From Paracoccus subflavus (GTDB taxonomy: Bacteria; Pseudomonadota; Alphaproteobacteria; Rhodobacterales; Rhodobacteraceae): a DNA stretch of 64,000 nucleotides. The stretch is taken from NCBI RefSeq assembly GCF_004310345.1, contig NZ_SISK01000001.1, positions 124,001 to 188,000 on the forward strand, written 5' to 3'. The position numbers and the translations under genes are program-made. The notes beneath the pieces are model-generated. The model saw only the letters and a list, made by a program, of their open reading frames with translations, was not told where the DNA came from and did no database searches. Numbering within the stretch: position 1 is the stretch's first letter; each line of letters begins with the position of its first letter. Positions 24,521 through 32,602 of the stretch are shown piece by piece.

Positions 24521-25150
24521 TCACGGGCTCCAGCCAAGAAAGTTCCGGATCAGCCGCAGGCCGGTTTCCTGCGACTTTTCCGGGTGAAACTGGGTGCCGA
24601 CGATGTTGTCGCGTCCGATAACGGCTGTCACCGGCCCGCCGTAATCGACATGGGCCAGCAGGTGGGCCGGATCACGGACCTGAAACTGCCAGCCATGAAC
24701 GAAATAGGCATGATTGCCCGTTGAAATCCCGTCCAGCACCGGATGCGGCCGGTCGATCACCAGATCGTTCCACCCCATGTGCGGCACCTTCAGCCCCGGT
24801 GCAGCAATCGCGGTCACCGCTCCGCCGATCCAGTCGAGGCCCGGCGTTTCGCGGTATTCATGCCCCGTCGTCGCCAGCATCTGCATTCCCACGCAGATCC
24901 CCAGGAACGGCACGCCGCGCAGCAGCACGGCCTCGCGAAGGGCCTCGGCCATGCCGTCCACCTCGCCCAGGGCGTGGCGGCAGGCGGGAAAGGCCCCGTC
25001 ACCCGGCAGCACGATTCGGTCGGCCCGGGCGGCCAGGGACGGGTCCGACGTAACGATCACCTCGGCCCCCGCATCCCGGCCCATCAACTGGAACGCCTTT
25101 TCCGCCGAATGCAGGTTGCCGCTGTCGTAATCAATCAGCGCGACCCGCAT
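24521..25150 (-). CDS. hisH: Imidazole glycerol phosphate synthase, glutaminase subunit
   Basis: HisH releases ammonia from glutamine for HisF in histidine (and AICAR) synthesis. The 209-residue class I amidotransferase has Cys86 in GICVGMQML, and the His-Glu pair in GTQFHPEKSQ near residues 190-195. The oxyanion strand VLPGDGAFP is at about 48-55. ATG 25150 overlaps the last base of the hisB stop. hisA and hisF, usually next in line, are not in the window. Confidence 0.95.
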   Translation of the reverse strand: MRVALIDYDSGNLHSAEKAFQLMGRDAGAEVIVTSDPSLAARADRIVLPGDGAFPACRHALGEVDGMAEALREAVLLRGVPFLGICVGMQMLATTGHEYRETPGLDWIGGAVTAIAAPGLKVPHMGWNDLVIDRPHPVLDGISTGNHAYFVHGWQFQVRDPAHLLAHVDYGGPVTAVIGRDNIVGTQFHPEKSQETGLRLIRNFLGWSP

Positions 25151-25737
25151 CACAGCGCACCCTTGGTCGAGGGCAGGACGCCGGCCATCCGGGGGTCGGG
25201 CTCGACCGCCTCGCGCAGCGCGCGAGCTACGGCCTTGAAGGCCGCCTCGGCGATGTGGTGGCTGTTGAGGCCATGGAGGCGGTCCACATGCAGTGTGATG
25301 CCGCCATGCGTGGACAGCGCCTGAAAGAATTCGCGCACCAGTTGCGTGTCGAAGGCGCCGATTTTTTCGGTCGGAAAATCGACGTTCCAGACCAGGAACG
25401 GTCTGGCGGACAGGTCCAGGGCGGCGCGCAGCAGCGCATCGTCCATCGCCAGCAGAAAGCTGCCATAGCGGCGGATGCCCTTTTTGTCGCCAAGGGCGCG
25501 GGTCAGGGCCTGTCCGATGGCGATGCCCGTATCCTCGACCGTATGGTGGTCGTCCACATGCCGGTCGCCCTTGGCGCGGATGGTCAGGTCGATCAGCGAA
25601 TGGCGCGCCAACTGGTCCAGCATGTGATCGAAAAAGCCAACGCCCGTCTGGTTGTCGTAAACCCCCGTCCCGTCAAGGTTCAGCGCGACCTCGATCTGGG
25701 TTTCGGCGGTGGTTCGGGTGATGGTGGCTTCACGCAT
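25150..25737 (-). CDS. hisB: Imidazoleglycerol-phosphate dehydratase
   Basis: HisB removes water from imidazole glycerol phosphate in histidine synthesis, using manganese. The 195-residue monofunctional enzyme has the three family blocks: [20 protein letters not shown] (about 32-51), [19 protein letters not shown] (about 62-80) and the [13 protein letters not shown] metal-binding segment (about 158-170). AAAGGA lies 9 nt before ATG 25737; the much longer frame upstream is unconserved. It is transcribed away from the zapA pair, with 117 bp between for both promoters. Confidence 0.95.
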   Translation of the reverse strand: MREATITRTTAETQIEVALNLDGTGVYDNQTGVGFFDHMLDQLARHSLIDLTIRAKGDRHVDDHHTVEDTGIAIGQALTRALGDKKGIRRYGSFLLAMDDALLRAALDLSARPFLVWNVDFPTEKIGAFDTQLVREFFQALSTHGGITLHVDRLHGLNSHHIAEAAFKAVARALREAVEPDPRMAGVLPSTKGAL

Positions 25738-25854
25738 GACAGGTCCTTTCGTCGCCTGCCTTATAGGGCGCGGCGCCCGCAACGCCAAGCCGGCAGGCTT
25801 GTCATGAGGCGGTGGCGATGCCACAACCGGCCAAAGGCCACGAAAGGACTGTGG

Positions 25855-26343
25855 ATGAGCGATATCTCGATCAGCGAACGGCGGCTCAGCGCGGCGCTGG
25901 ATCGCATCGGCCAGTATCTTGACCGGGGGGGCGTGGGGCATGGCCCGGCCGGGTCGGACCTGCGTGCCGAACTGGACGCCGCACATGCGCGGATCGCGGA
26001 ATTGACTGACCGGATGCCGCATCCCGCAGCGGACGGGGCCGGTGTGGGTGACATGGCCGAACATGCGGCGCGGCTGGCTGCCGCCAACGACAGCCTGTCG
26101 GCGGCGAACCGGGCGCTGATCGCCGCGATGGCCGGAGAGGACGACCGGATCGAGGCGGTCAGCCTTGCGCTTGAGGCCGAGATCGAGTCCCTGCGCGCCG
26201 CCCGCGCTGCCGAGGCCGCGCAACTGGCCGCCCTTTTGGCCGAGGTCGAGCAGCTTCTGGGCGATGACAGGGATCATTCGGACGCACGGGCCACGGACGA
26301 TCCGGACCGGGACAGCAGCGATACGGAAAAAGGGGGCATCTGA
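25855..26343 (+). CDS. Coiled-coil protein cotranscribed with zapA
   Basis: A 162-residue acidic protein, mostly Ala/Glu/Leu-rich helix (about 10-60 and 65-145) with heptad pattern and an Asp/Ser-rich disordered tail ([11 protein letters not shown]). It has no signal peptide and no domain I can name. GAAAGGA precedes the ATG, and its stop TGA directly abuts the zapA ATG, so the two are translationally coupled. By analogy with ZapB, which links ZapA to the Z ring in gammaproteobacteria, a role at the division site is plausible, but there is no sequence proof. Confidence 0.75.
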   Translation: MSDISISERRLSAALDRIGQYLDRGGVGHGPAGSDLRAELDAAHARIAELTDRMPHPAADGAGVGDMAEHAARLAAANDSLSAANRALIAAMAGEDDRIEAVSLALEAEIESLRAARAAEAAQLAALLAEVEQLLGDDRDHSDARATDDPDRDSSDTEKGGI

Positions 26344-26706
26344 ATGGCCGAAGTCGATTTCACGGTCGGGCACAAGGAATACCGCGTCGCCGCCCAGGAT
26401 GGAGAGGAGCGCCTGCTGCAACGGGCCGCCGCCCTTCTGGATTCCGAGGCGCAGCAGATCCTGTCGCAGGCAGGCCGCGTCCCTGAACCGCGCCTGCTGC
26501 TGCTGGCCGGGCTGATGCTGGCCGACCGGGTAGCGACGCTGGAGGAACGGGCCGAAAAGGCCGAACGCCACCTGAACCGGCTCCAGGCCAATCCCACCAG
26601 GGTCGAGGTTCCGGTGATCCCGTCCGACCTCAAGGAAGCCATGGCCGAACTGGCCGCCCGCGCCGAATCGCTGGCCGACCGGTTGCAGGAACAGAACGGG
26701 CGCTGA
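26344..26706 (+). CDS. zapA: Cell division protein ZapA
   Basis: ZapA binds and bundles FtsZ at the division septum. The 120-residue protein has the ZapA globular start ([12 protein letters not shown]-type strand pair; here [20 protein letters not shown]), the [17 protein letters not shown] helix, then [20 protein letters not shown] and a C-terminal coiled coil to the end. Length matches the family. It directly follows the coiled-coil gene with no gap, and converges on the hydrolase gene across a GC-rich hairpin. Confidence 0.88.
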   Translation: MAEVDFTVGHKEYRVAAQDGEERLLQRAAALLDSEAQQILSQAGRVPEPRLLLLAGLMLADRVATLEERAEKAERHLNRLQANPTRVEVPVIPSDLKEAMAELAARAESLADRLQEQNGR

Positions 26707-26734
26707 CCGGGTCTTCCACGGCCGGGCGCGATAG

Positions 26735-26771
26735 GGGCGCCATGCGCGGGCCTGCCGTCAGCCCGGCGCCC
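26735..26771. terminator. Bidirectional hairpin between zapA and the hydrolase gene
   Basis: GGGCGCC (26735-26741) pairs with GGCGCCC (26765-26771), and an inner GGGC/GCCC pair extends the stem around a CTGCCGTCA loop. There is no strong T run on either side. Its place between convergent genes suggests shared 3'-end formation. Confidence 0.4.
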
Positions 26772-26839
26772 GGGATGCCGGCGCCTTGCGTCATGGCCTC
26801 ACCGGCACCGCCCGCTGCGATCGGGTAAGCCGGGGATGC

Positions 26840-27622
26840 TCAGCCCTCTCCCAGAAAGCCGACAAGGATCTGGGCCACCGCCTGGGGGGCATCGGCGTGC
26901 AGCCAGTGTCCGGCCCCCTTGACGCGCACGACCCGCGCCTGCGGAAAATGCTCGCGCAGCGCCGCCTGTCCTGCCTCGGACACGTAATCGGATCGTTCGC
27001 CCGCGATCTCGAGCATCGGGCCATCGAAGCTGCCTTTCGGCAGATCGTCCGGCCAGCCGACCAGCCGGTCCATCTGGTCGCGCAAGGCACAGAGGTTCAT
27101 CCGCCACGCCGCCGGATCGGATTTCAGATCCAGCGATTGCAGCAGAAAGGCGCGGATGCCGGGGTCGTCGACATGCCGCGCCAGGGCCGCATCGGCCGCG
27201 CTGCGGCGGTCGATCGCCGACAGGTCCAGCGATTCCATGGCGACAATCAGGCCGATCTGGGAATGCTTATAGGACAGGGGCGCGATGTCCATGACGGCCA
27301 GCTTTCGCACCATCCGGGGATGGGTCAGCGCCAGGGCCATGGCCGCCTTGCCGCCCATCGAATGGCCGACCACATCGGCGCGCCCCCCAAGCCCGGCGAT
27401 GGCATCGGCCAGATCCCCAGCCAGGGCCGGATAGCCGTGGTCGGGATCGTGAAAGCTGTCACCGTGGTTGCGCATGTCCACCACGACAACGCGCCGGCTT
27501 TCGGACAGCCTGCGTGCCAGCGCCCCCAGGTTGCGGGCCTGCCCGAAAAGGCCATGCGCCATCAGGATGGGCACCCCTCCCTCGGGGCCGTGGGTCTGGT
27601 GACTCAGTCTCATGCCGGCCAT
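26840..27622 (-). CDS. Alpha/beta-fold hydrolase (esterase-like)
   Basis: A 260-residue single-domain alpha/beta hydrolase. The oxyanion HGLF motif is at about 23-26, the nucleophile Ser88 in VVGHSMGGKA and the catalytic His in GAGHWLH (about 235-241), with an Asp in the SDYV stretch before it as likely acid. The VDMRNHGDS block (about 49-57) is typical of the YbfF-like esterase group. There is no signal peptide. The natural substrate cannot be told from sequence. The start is ATG 27622 or the in-frame ATG at 27613. Confidence 0.88.
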   Translation of the reverse strand: MAGMRLSHQTHGPEGGVPILMAHGLFGQARNLGALARRLSESRRVVVVDMRNHGDSFHDPDHGYPALAGDLADAIAGLGGRADVVGHSMGGKAAMALALTHPRMVRKLAVMDIAPLSYKHSQIGLIVAMESLDLSAIDRRSAADAALARHVDDPGIRAFLLQSLDLKSDPAAWRMNLCALRDQMDRLVGWPDDLPKGSFDGPMLEIAGERSDYVSEAGQAALREHFPQARVVRVKGAGHWLHADAPQAVAQILVGFLGEG

Positions 27623-27669
27623 TCTAGACGCTCTGGCATGGCCGGACCAGAGCCGCTAGACAGCGGGAC

Positions 27670-28068
27670 ATGACACGGCATGCAACCGGCCCCGATGACA
27701 TACGCGACATGGCGGACGAGGTGTCGCGCCTGATGGCCAGCCGTTTTGGGGGCGCGCGGCGCGGCGAACAGCCGCCGCTGGCCGTCATGCTGCGGCGCCG
27801 GGGCGGCGCCCTGCCACGCCGGTTGCGGCGACAGGCTTTGGCCCTGGCCCGCGCCGACCAGATGTCCGCGCAGCCCAAGATCGCCCGGCAACTGGACCTG
27901 GCAGGACTGTCCCGCGCCCATGGTGCCCTGACGGCCCATCTGCAGCCACTGGGGGAACTGTCCCGCTGGCGGAACCGTGCCATCGGCTTCGGCGCCTCGG
28001 TGGCGCTGGGCCTGCTGGTTCTGGCGGCGGTTGGCGTCTGGATCATGATCCGCCGCGGCTATTTGTGA
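27670..28068 (+). CDS. Hypothetical protein with a C-terminal membrane segment
   Basis: 132 residues with no family I recognise. The N-terminal 95 residues are strongly basic and helical (MLRRRGGALPRRLRRQALAL). The last 25 form one hydrophobic segment (FGASVALGLLVLAAVGVWIM) followed by RRGYL, a tail-anchored layout with a positive cytoplasmic face. It starts 47 bp from the hydrolase start on the other strand, so the two share a short divergent promoter region. The coding bias is normal for the neighbourhood, which supports a real gene. Confidence 0.7.
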   Translation: MTRHATGPDDIRDMADEVSRLMASRFGGARRGEQPPLAVMLRRRGGALPRRLRRQALALARADQMSAQPKIARQLDLAGLSRAHGALTAHLQPLGELSRWRNRAIGFGASVALGLLVLAAVGVWIMIRRGYL

Positions 28069-28164
28069 CACTTGCACGGGCTGCAAGGCAGTTCTGCCGG
28101 CTTGCGCCTTGTCATTGCCGCAGGGGGTCGTGATGTTGGCGCCATCAGCCACAGGAATGCATCC

Positions 28165-29349
28165 ATGACCGAATCGGGCAATCTTCGTCATGCCATTCTG
28201 GCTCTGGCCCTCGGGGCCTTTGCCATCGGCACGTCGGAATTCGCAGCCATGGGGCTGCTGCCCTTTTTCGCGGGCGACCTGGGCATATCCGAGCCACAGG
28301 CGGGCCATGTGATCAGCGCCTATGCCCTGGGGGTGGTGATCGGTGCCCCTGTGACGGCCATTCTGGGCGCCCGGTTGCCCCGGCGACGCTATCTGGCGGC
28401 CCTGATGGCCTTTTACGGCGTCATGAACCTGGCTGCCGCAGTCCTGCCGGGGCTGGCGGCGCTGACGGGGATGCGCTTTCTGGCCGGCCTGCCGCATGGC
28501 GGCTTTCTGGGGGTGGCGATGCTTTATGCGGCTGATGCCCTGCCGCGTGAACATCGTGCGCGCGGTGCGGCCCAGATCATCATGGGACTGACCATCGCCA
28601 ATATCGTTGGTGTTCCGCTGGCCGGATGGCTGGGGCAGGGGATCGGCTGGCGCTGGGGCTTTGCCCTGCCGGGCGTCATCGCGCTGCTGTCGGCCTGGCT
28701 GATCCTGACATTGGCCCCCCGCGTCGGCGGCAATCGCGATGCGCGCCCCTGGGACGAGGTGCAGGCCCTGCGCAACCCCCGCGTTCTGTGGCTGCTGGCG
28801 GTGGGGGCGATCGGTTTTGGCGGCCTGTTCGCCGTCTATGCCTTTCTGACCGCCGCCATGATGGCCACCACCGACGCGCCCGACTATGCCATTCCCCTGA
28901 CGCTGGGATTGTTCGGGGTAGGGGGCACTCTGGGCACCTGGGCCGCAGGCCGGCTGACGGAACGGCTGGGCCAGATCCGCGCGGCCTATGTCAGCCTTGC
29001 CGCAATGGCCGCGACCCAGGGCTTTGCGGCGCTGTCCGTGGGCAACTGGCCGATGATGGCGCTGTCGTCGTTCATGATCGCGGCGGGGGCGGGGCTGGTG
29101 ATCCCCCTGCAGACGCGGCTGATGGATGTCGCGGGCCGGGCGCAGAACATGGCAGCGGCCATGAACCACGCGGCCTTCAACGCCGCCAATGCGCTGGGTC
29201 CGTTCCTGGCGGGGCTGGCGCTGGCGGCCGGCTGGGGATGGGCCTCCAGCGGGCTGGTCGGCATGGCGCTTACGGCGGCGGGGGCCGTCGCTCTGACTCT
29301 GGCAGTCTGGCATGATCGGGCCAGCGGGGCGGTGGCAGACTGCGCATGA
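28165..29349 (+). CDS. MFS transporter, AraJ/YdhP-like exporter
   Basis: A 394-residue major facilitator with 12 predicted membrane helices. It opens with LALGAFAIGTSEFAAMGLLP, the signature of the arabinose-efflux/YdhP drug-exporter group, and has the loop 2-3 motif ARLPRRRYL and the PHGGFLGVAMLYAADALPRE segment. It would export small molecules (sugars or drugs) by proton antiport; the substrate is not knowable here. ATG 28165 follows ACAGGAA and starts just before helix 1. Its last 80 bp overlap the end of the convergent DUF599 gene. Confidence 0.9.
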   Translation: MTESGNLRHAILALALGAFAIGTSEFAAMGLLPFFAGDLGISEPQAGHVISAYALGVVIGAPVTAILGARLPRRRYLAALMAFYGVMNLAAAVLPGLAALTGMRFLAGLPHGGFLGVAMLYAADALPREHRARGAAQIIMGLTIANIVGVPLAGWLGQGIGWRWGFALPGVIALLSAWLILTLAPRVGGNRDARPWDEVQALRNPRVLWLLAVGAIGFGGLFAVYAFLTAAMMATTDAPDYAIPLTLGLFGVGGTLGTWAAGRLTERLGQIRAAYVSLAAMAATQGFAALSVGNWPMMALSSFMIAAGAGLVIPLQTRLMDVAGRAQNMAAAMNHAAFNAANALGPFLAGLALAAGWGWASSGLVGMALTAAGAVALTLAVWHDRASGAVADCA

Positions 29350-30031
29350 TCACCTGCCGCGAGGTCGAAGCGAATTCGCGCCGCCAGGTCACGAACAACA
29401 CCACACCCGTGCCCGCCACCAGCATCCAGGGTCCGGCCAGCCATCCCAACGATCCGAGCGCGAAATAGACGCTGCGCAGCCCCGCGTTGAAGCTGCGCGC
29501 GGCGGTGATGTTCAGATCCGCTGCCTGCATCGCCCGTTCGGGTGCCACGGGATCGTCCGGTTCATTGGGAACCGCTGCCATCATGATCGCGCAGTAGCCG
29601 AACAGCCGGTGCGCCCAGACGAATTTCAGAAAGGCATTGACGACAAAGAACATCGTCACCAGCAGCTTCAGTTCCCACAGAACGTCTGCCGTGACCTCCA
29701 GCGACAGTTCCTGCACCAGTCCCTGCAACCGGTCGCCATTGCCGATCAGCGCCAGGATGCCGCCCGTCGCGATCATGCAGGCCGAGGCGAAGAACGCCGT
29801 TCCCTCGCGCAGGCTGGTCAGGATGTTGCCGTCGAAAATCCGCGGATCGCGAGAGATGAAGCGGGTCATCCACTCGCGCCGGAACCGCTTCATCAGGACC
29901 GACACCGACGGCTTGCCGGGCGGAGGCCGCTCGATCAGCCAGCCGATGCCGAACCAGACCGCGAACAGCAGCGCCACGGCTGCCAGATCGGCCAGCGGGA
30001 TACGGGCGGGAAGGGCAAGATGCAGGTCCAT
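29270..30031 (-). CDS. DUF599 family inner-membrane protein
   Basis: A 253-residue DUF599 protein with about four membrane helices (near 13-33, 80-98, 122-142 and 193-213). Recognisable blocks are FISRDPRIFDGNILTSLREG (about 58-77), ASACMIATGGILALIGNGDR and LKLLVTMFFVVNAFLKFVWA. The function is unknown. The C-terminus is Pro/Arg-rich and lies inside the antisense of the MFS gene; this 80-bp convergent coding overlap is long for this genome. The start at 30031 precedes the first helix, with a weak ribosome site. Confidence 0.85.
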   Translation of the reverse strand: MDLHLALPARIPLADLAAVALLFAVWFGIGWLIERPPPGKPSVSVLMKRFRREWMTRFISRDPRIFDGNILTSLREGTAFFASACMIATGGILALIGNGDRLQGLVQELSLEVTADVLWELKLLVTMFFVVNAFLKFVWAHRLFGYCAIMMAAVPNEPDDPVAPERAMQAADLNITAARSFNAGLRSVYFALGSLGWLAGPWMLVAGTGVVLFVTWRREFASTSRQVIMRSLPPPRWPDHARLPESERRPPPP

Positions 30032-30125
30032 GCCATGGGTTTAGATCGCGCAGACCCGCCATGAAAGCCCTGTTGTCGGTCAGGGGGGATCATCGGCAGA
30101 TGCTGTCAAAAATGTTTGAAATCCT

Positions 30126-30153
30126 CTTGAAGGCACTCCGGTCCATCCTAGAT
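30126..30153 (+). promoter_or_regulatory. RpoH-like heat-shock promoter
   Basis: CTTGAA (30126-30131), a 15-bp spacer and CCTAGAT (30147-30153) resemble the sigma-32 pattern (CTTGAA / CCCCATnT), with a weaker -10 half. It lies 90 bp upstream of the small heat-shock gene, leaving an 80-85 nt leader. Confidence 0.5.
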
Positions 30154-30160
30154 TTTCGTC

Positions 30161-30243
30161 ACCGGCGGCCGCCATGGCGCCGGTTCGACCGCCCGCCCGG
30201 ATTTCGGGGGGCACCTGTGCATCGCTTGTGAAGGATGTGACCA
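30161..30243 (+). promoter_or_regulatory. ROSE-like RNA thermometer
   Basis: The leader can form three hairpins. The last, CATCGCTTGTGAAGGATG (30220-30237), pairs UCGCUU with AAGGA and buries the Shine-Dalgarno (30231-30235), leaving a G-G opposition (30224/30234). This is the hallmark of ROSE elements (UYGCU against AGGA), which melt on heat shock in alphaproteobacteria. Upstream hairpins are ACCGGCG/CGCCGGT (30161-30184) and a GCCC/GGGC stem around 30191-30212. The Hsp20 gene directly downstream is the classic ROSE target. Confidence 0.7.
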
Positions 30244-30720
30244 ATGCGCAACTTTGACCTGACCCCGCTTTATCGTGCCTCGGTCGGATTCGACCGTCTG
30301 GCCGACATGATGGACCGCGCGCTGACCGCCGATGTCTCTGCGCCGACCTATCCGCCCTACAATATCGAAAAGACGGGCGAGGATGCCTATCGCATCTCGA
30401 TCGCCGTGGCCGGTTTCGCCCCCGAAGACCTGAATGTCGAGGTTCGCGACGGGGCCGTGATCGTGTCCGCCCGCAAGGCCGAGGAAGACGACGGACGCAC
30501 CTATCTGCACCGCGGCATCGCCACCCGCGCGTTCGAACGCAAGTTCACCCTTGCCGACCATGTCCGCGTCGATGGCGCCAGCCATGTGGACGGGATGCTG
30601 CATATCGACCTGGTCCGTGAAATCCCCGAGGCTTTGAAGCCCCGCCGGATCGACATCGCCAAGACCGCGCCTCAGGTCGAAAAGAAGGCCGGAAACAAGG
30701 TGGAAAAGCTGGCCTCGTAA
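30244..30720 (+). CDS. Small heat-shock protein, Hsp20/IbpA family
   Basis: An ATP-independent cytoplasmic chaperone that holds unfolding proteins for refolding by DnaK/ClpB. The 158-residue protein has the class A sHsp start (MRNFDLTPLYRASVGFDRL), an alpha-crystallin domain (about 38-130; YRISIAVAGFAPEDLNVEV, YLHRGIATRAFERKFTL, ADHVRVDGASHVDGMLHIDL) and a C-terminal I-x-I motif (IDI in RRIDIAK) for oligomer contacts. The basic tail (EKKAGNKVEK) is longer than in IbpA. Expression is likely double heat-controlled, by an RpoH-type promoter and a ROSE-like leader. A good terminator follows. Confidence 0.93.
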   Translation: MRNFDLTPLYRASVGFDRLADMMDRALTADVSAPTYPPYNIEKTGEDAYRISIAVAGFAPEDLNVEVRDGAVIVSARKAEEDDGRTYLHRGIATRAFERKFTLADHVRVDGASHVDGMLHIDLVREIPEALKPRRIDIAKTAPQVEKKAGNKVEKLAS

Positions 30721-30749
30721 GCCGCCTTTCCGCGCCGTTCATGACGCAC

Positions 30750-30778
30750 ATGCCCGTCGGATTCCGGCGGGCATTTCT
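30750..30778 (+). terminator. Intrinsic terminator after hsp20
   Basis: ATGCCCGTCGG (30750-30760), loop ATT and CCGGCGGGCAT (30764-30774) form an 11-bp stem with one G-U pair, followed by TTCTC. It separates the heat-shock gene from the tRNA on the other strand. Confidence 0.65.
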
Positions 30779-30786
30779 CATGTGAA

Positions 30787-30862
30787 TGGTAGGCCCGGAG
30801 GGACTCGAACCCCCAACCAAGGCGTTATGAGCGCCCTGCTCTGACCATTGAGCTACAGGCCC
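30787..30862 (-). tRNA. tRNA with CAT anticodon, probably tRNA-Ile2 (lysidine type)
   Basis: The reverse strand folds into a complete 76-nt cloverleaf: acceptor GGGCCTG/CGGGCCT, D arm with AGCTCAATGGTCAGAGC, anticodon stem GGGCG/CGCCT around CTCATAA, a TTCGAGT T-loop and an encoded CCA. It lacks the three G-C pairs of the initiator anticodon stem. The C4-G69 and C5-G68 acceptor pairs match the TilS recognition pattern of E. coli tRNA-Ile2, whereas elongator tRNA-Met differs there, so isoleucine is favoured, but automatic annotation may call it Met. Confidence 0.93.
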
Positions 30863-30875
30863 ACACAGCGCCTTC

Positions 30876-30904
30876 GGGTTAATCGTCCACGGCCATTGGG
30901 TCAA
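30876..30904 (-). promoter_or_regulatory. Candidate tRNA promoter
   Basis: On the reverse strand TTGACC (30899-30904) and a -10 within TTAACCC (30876-30882), 16-17 bp apart, sit just upstream of the tRNA 5' end, leaving about 6 nt of leader after the expected start. It lies in the 112-bp gap shared with divergent purM. Confidence 0.4.
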
Positions 30905-30974
30905 GCGCCGATCGGCGTTGCCCAGGATGACGGCTTCCGCTATCGGGGGCGCAGCATTCAGCCGGGGGGTCGAC

Positions 30975-32015
30975 ATGACACGGAACGGGATCAGCTATCG
31001 CGATGCGGGTGTCGATATCGACGCGGGCAATGCCCTTGTGGACCGCATTAAGCCCGCCGCCGCAGCGACCGCACGGCCCGGTGTGATGGATGCCCTGGGG
31101 GGCTTCGGCGCGCTGTTCGACCCGCGCGCGGCGGGATACGACGACCCGGTCCTGGTGGCGGCGACCGATGGCGTGGGCACCAAGCTGCGCATTGCCATCG
31201 ACACCGGCCATCTGGACGGCATCGGCCAGGATCTGGTGGCCATGTGCGTGAACGATCTGGTCTGCCAGGGCGCGGAACCCCTGTTCTTCCTGGATTATTT
31301 CGCGACCGGCAAGCTGTCGGTCGATCAGGGCGCGCGCGTCGTCGAAAGCATCGCGCGGGGCTGCAAAGCCTCTGGCTGCGCCCTGATCGGCGGAGAGACG
31401 GCGGAAATGCCGGGCATGTATCACGACGGCGACTTCGATCTGGCCGGTTTCGCAGTGGGCGCCCTGCAACGCGGCACGGCGCTGCCTCGGGGCGTGGTCG
31501 AAGGCGACATCCTGCTGGGCCTGGCCTCCGATGGCGTCCATTCCAACGGCTATTCGCTGGTCCGCAAGGTCGCGGAACATGCGGGGCTTGGCTGGGACGC
31601 GGCTTCGCCCTTTGGCGACGGCAATCTGGGGGGGGCTCTGCTGACGCCCACCCGGCTTTACGTCAAGCCCGTCCTGGCGGCGATCCGGGCGGGCGGGGTT
31701 CACGCGCTGGCCCATATCACCGGCGGCGGCATCACGGAAAACCTGCCGCGCGTGCTGCCCGAAGGCCTGGGCGCGGACATCGACCTGTCGTCCTGGCCGC
31801 TGCCGCCGGTGTTTCGCTGGCTGGCCCAGGCGGGCGGGATCGATCAGGCCGAGATGTTGAAGACCTTCAACAGCGGCATCGGCATGATCCTGGCGGTCGC
31901 AGCCGACCGCGCCGATCCCCTGACCGACCTGCTGAGCGGGCAGGGCGAGACGGTCCACCGTCTTGGCCGCGTCACCGCTGGGCCGGGCGTCCGTTACAGC
32001 GGGACGCTTGCATGA
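30975..32015 (+). CDS. purM: Phosphoribosylformylglycinamidine cyclo-ligase
   Basis: PurM closes the imidazole ring to give AIR in de novo purine synthesis, using ATP. The 346-residue protein has the N-terminal [20 protein letters not shown] block, the ATP-site [12 protein letters not shown] (about 57-68), [20 protein letters not shown] (about 91-110), [11 protein letters not shown] and [13 protein letters not shown] (about 246-258). The ATG at 30975 has a GGGGGGT site; the ORF extends upstream without conservation. It overlaps purN by ATGA. Confidence 0.96.
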   Translation: MTRNGISYRDAGVDIDAGNALVDRIKPAAAATARPGVMDALGGFGALFDPRAAGYDDPVLVAATDGVGTKLRIAIDTGHLDGIGQDLVAMCVNDLVCQGAEPLFFLDYFATGKLSVDQGARVVESIARGCKASGCALIGGETAEMPGMYHDGDFDLAGFAVGALQRGTALPRGVVEGDILLGLASDGVHSNGYSLVRKVAEHAGLGWDAASPFGDGNLGGALLTPTRLYVKPVLAAIRAGGVHALAHITGGGITENLPRVLPEGLGADIDLSSWPLPPVFRWLAQAGGIDQAEMLKTFNSGIGMILAVAADRADPLTDLLSGQGETVHRLGRVTAGPGVRYSGTLA

Positions 32016-32602
32016 AACGCGTCGCCATCCTGATTTCGGGGGGCGGATCGAACATGGTGCGGCTGGTCCAGGACATGCAGTCGGGCGATCATCCCGCGCG
32101 TCCGGTGCTGGTCGCGTCGAACGATCCGGCGGCGGCGGGGCTTGCGAAGGCCGCGGCCCTGGGGGTGCCGACGGCCGCGGTCGACCACCGCGCCTATCGC
32201 GGCGACCGCGCCGCGTTCGAGGCAGCCCTGCTGGAACCCTTGCTGGACGCGCGGCCCGACATCCTGTGCCTTGCGGGGTTCATGCGCATCCTGACGCCCG
32301 GCTTCATCAACCGCTTCGACAGCCGGATGATCAACATCCATCCTTCTCTGTTGCCCAAATACCCCGGCCTGCACACCCACGCCCGCGCCATCACGGCGGG
32401 TGATGCCGAAGCCGGCGCCACGGTCCATGAGGTCACGACTGAACTGGATTCAGGCCCGATCCTGGGCCAGATCCGTGTTCCCATCAAAGCGGGCGACACA
32501 CCGGACAGGCTGGCCGCCCGTGTACTGGAACGCGAACACCGGCTTTATCCCCTGATCCTGCGCCGGTTCGCGGCGGGGATCCGCGACCGCGTCGATCTCT
32601 AG
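32012..32602 (+). CDS. purN: Phosphoribosylglycinamide formyltransferase
   Basis: PurN transfers formyl from 10-formyl-tetrahydrofolate to GAR in purine synthesis. The 196-residue protein has the GAR-binding start [10 protein letters not shown], the catalytic Asn and His in [14 protein letters not shown] (about 107-120) and the catalytic Asp in [12 protein letters not shown] (about 138-149). It is coupled to purM. Its 3' end overlaps the end of the convergent thiE-like gene by 4 bp. Confidence 0.96.
   Translation: MKRVAILISGGGSNMVRLVQDMQSGDHPARPVLVASNDPAAAGLAKAAALGVPTAAVDHRAYRGDRAAFEAALLEPLLDARPDILCLAGFMRILTPGFINRFDSRMINIHPSLLPKYPGLHTHARAITAGDAEAGATVHEVTTELDSGPILGQIRVPIKAGDTPDRLAARVLEREHRLYPLILRRFAAGIRDRVDL

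Noticed and set aside
26707-26839. 6S RNA gene after zapA, its location in many proteobacteria.
   Set aside because: The gap is only 133 bp, is GC-rich with one hairpin, and shows no clear 6S central bubble or partner ygfA gene. A cmscan would be needed.
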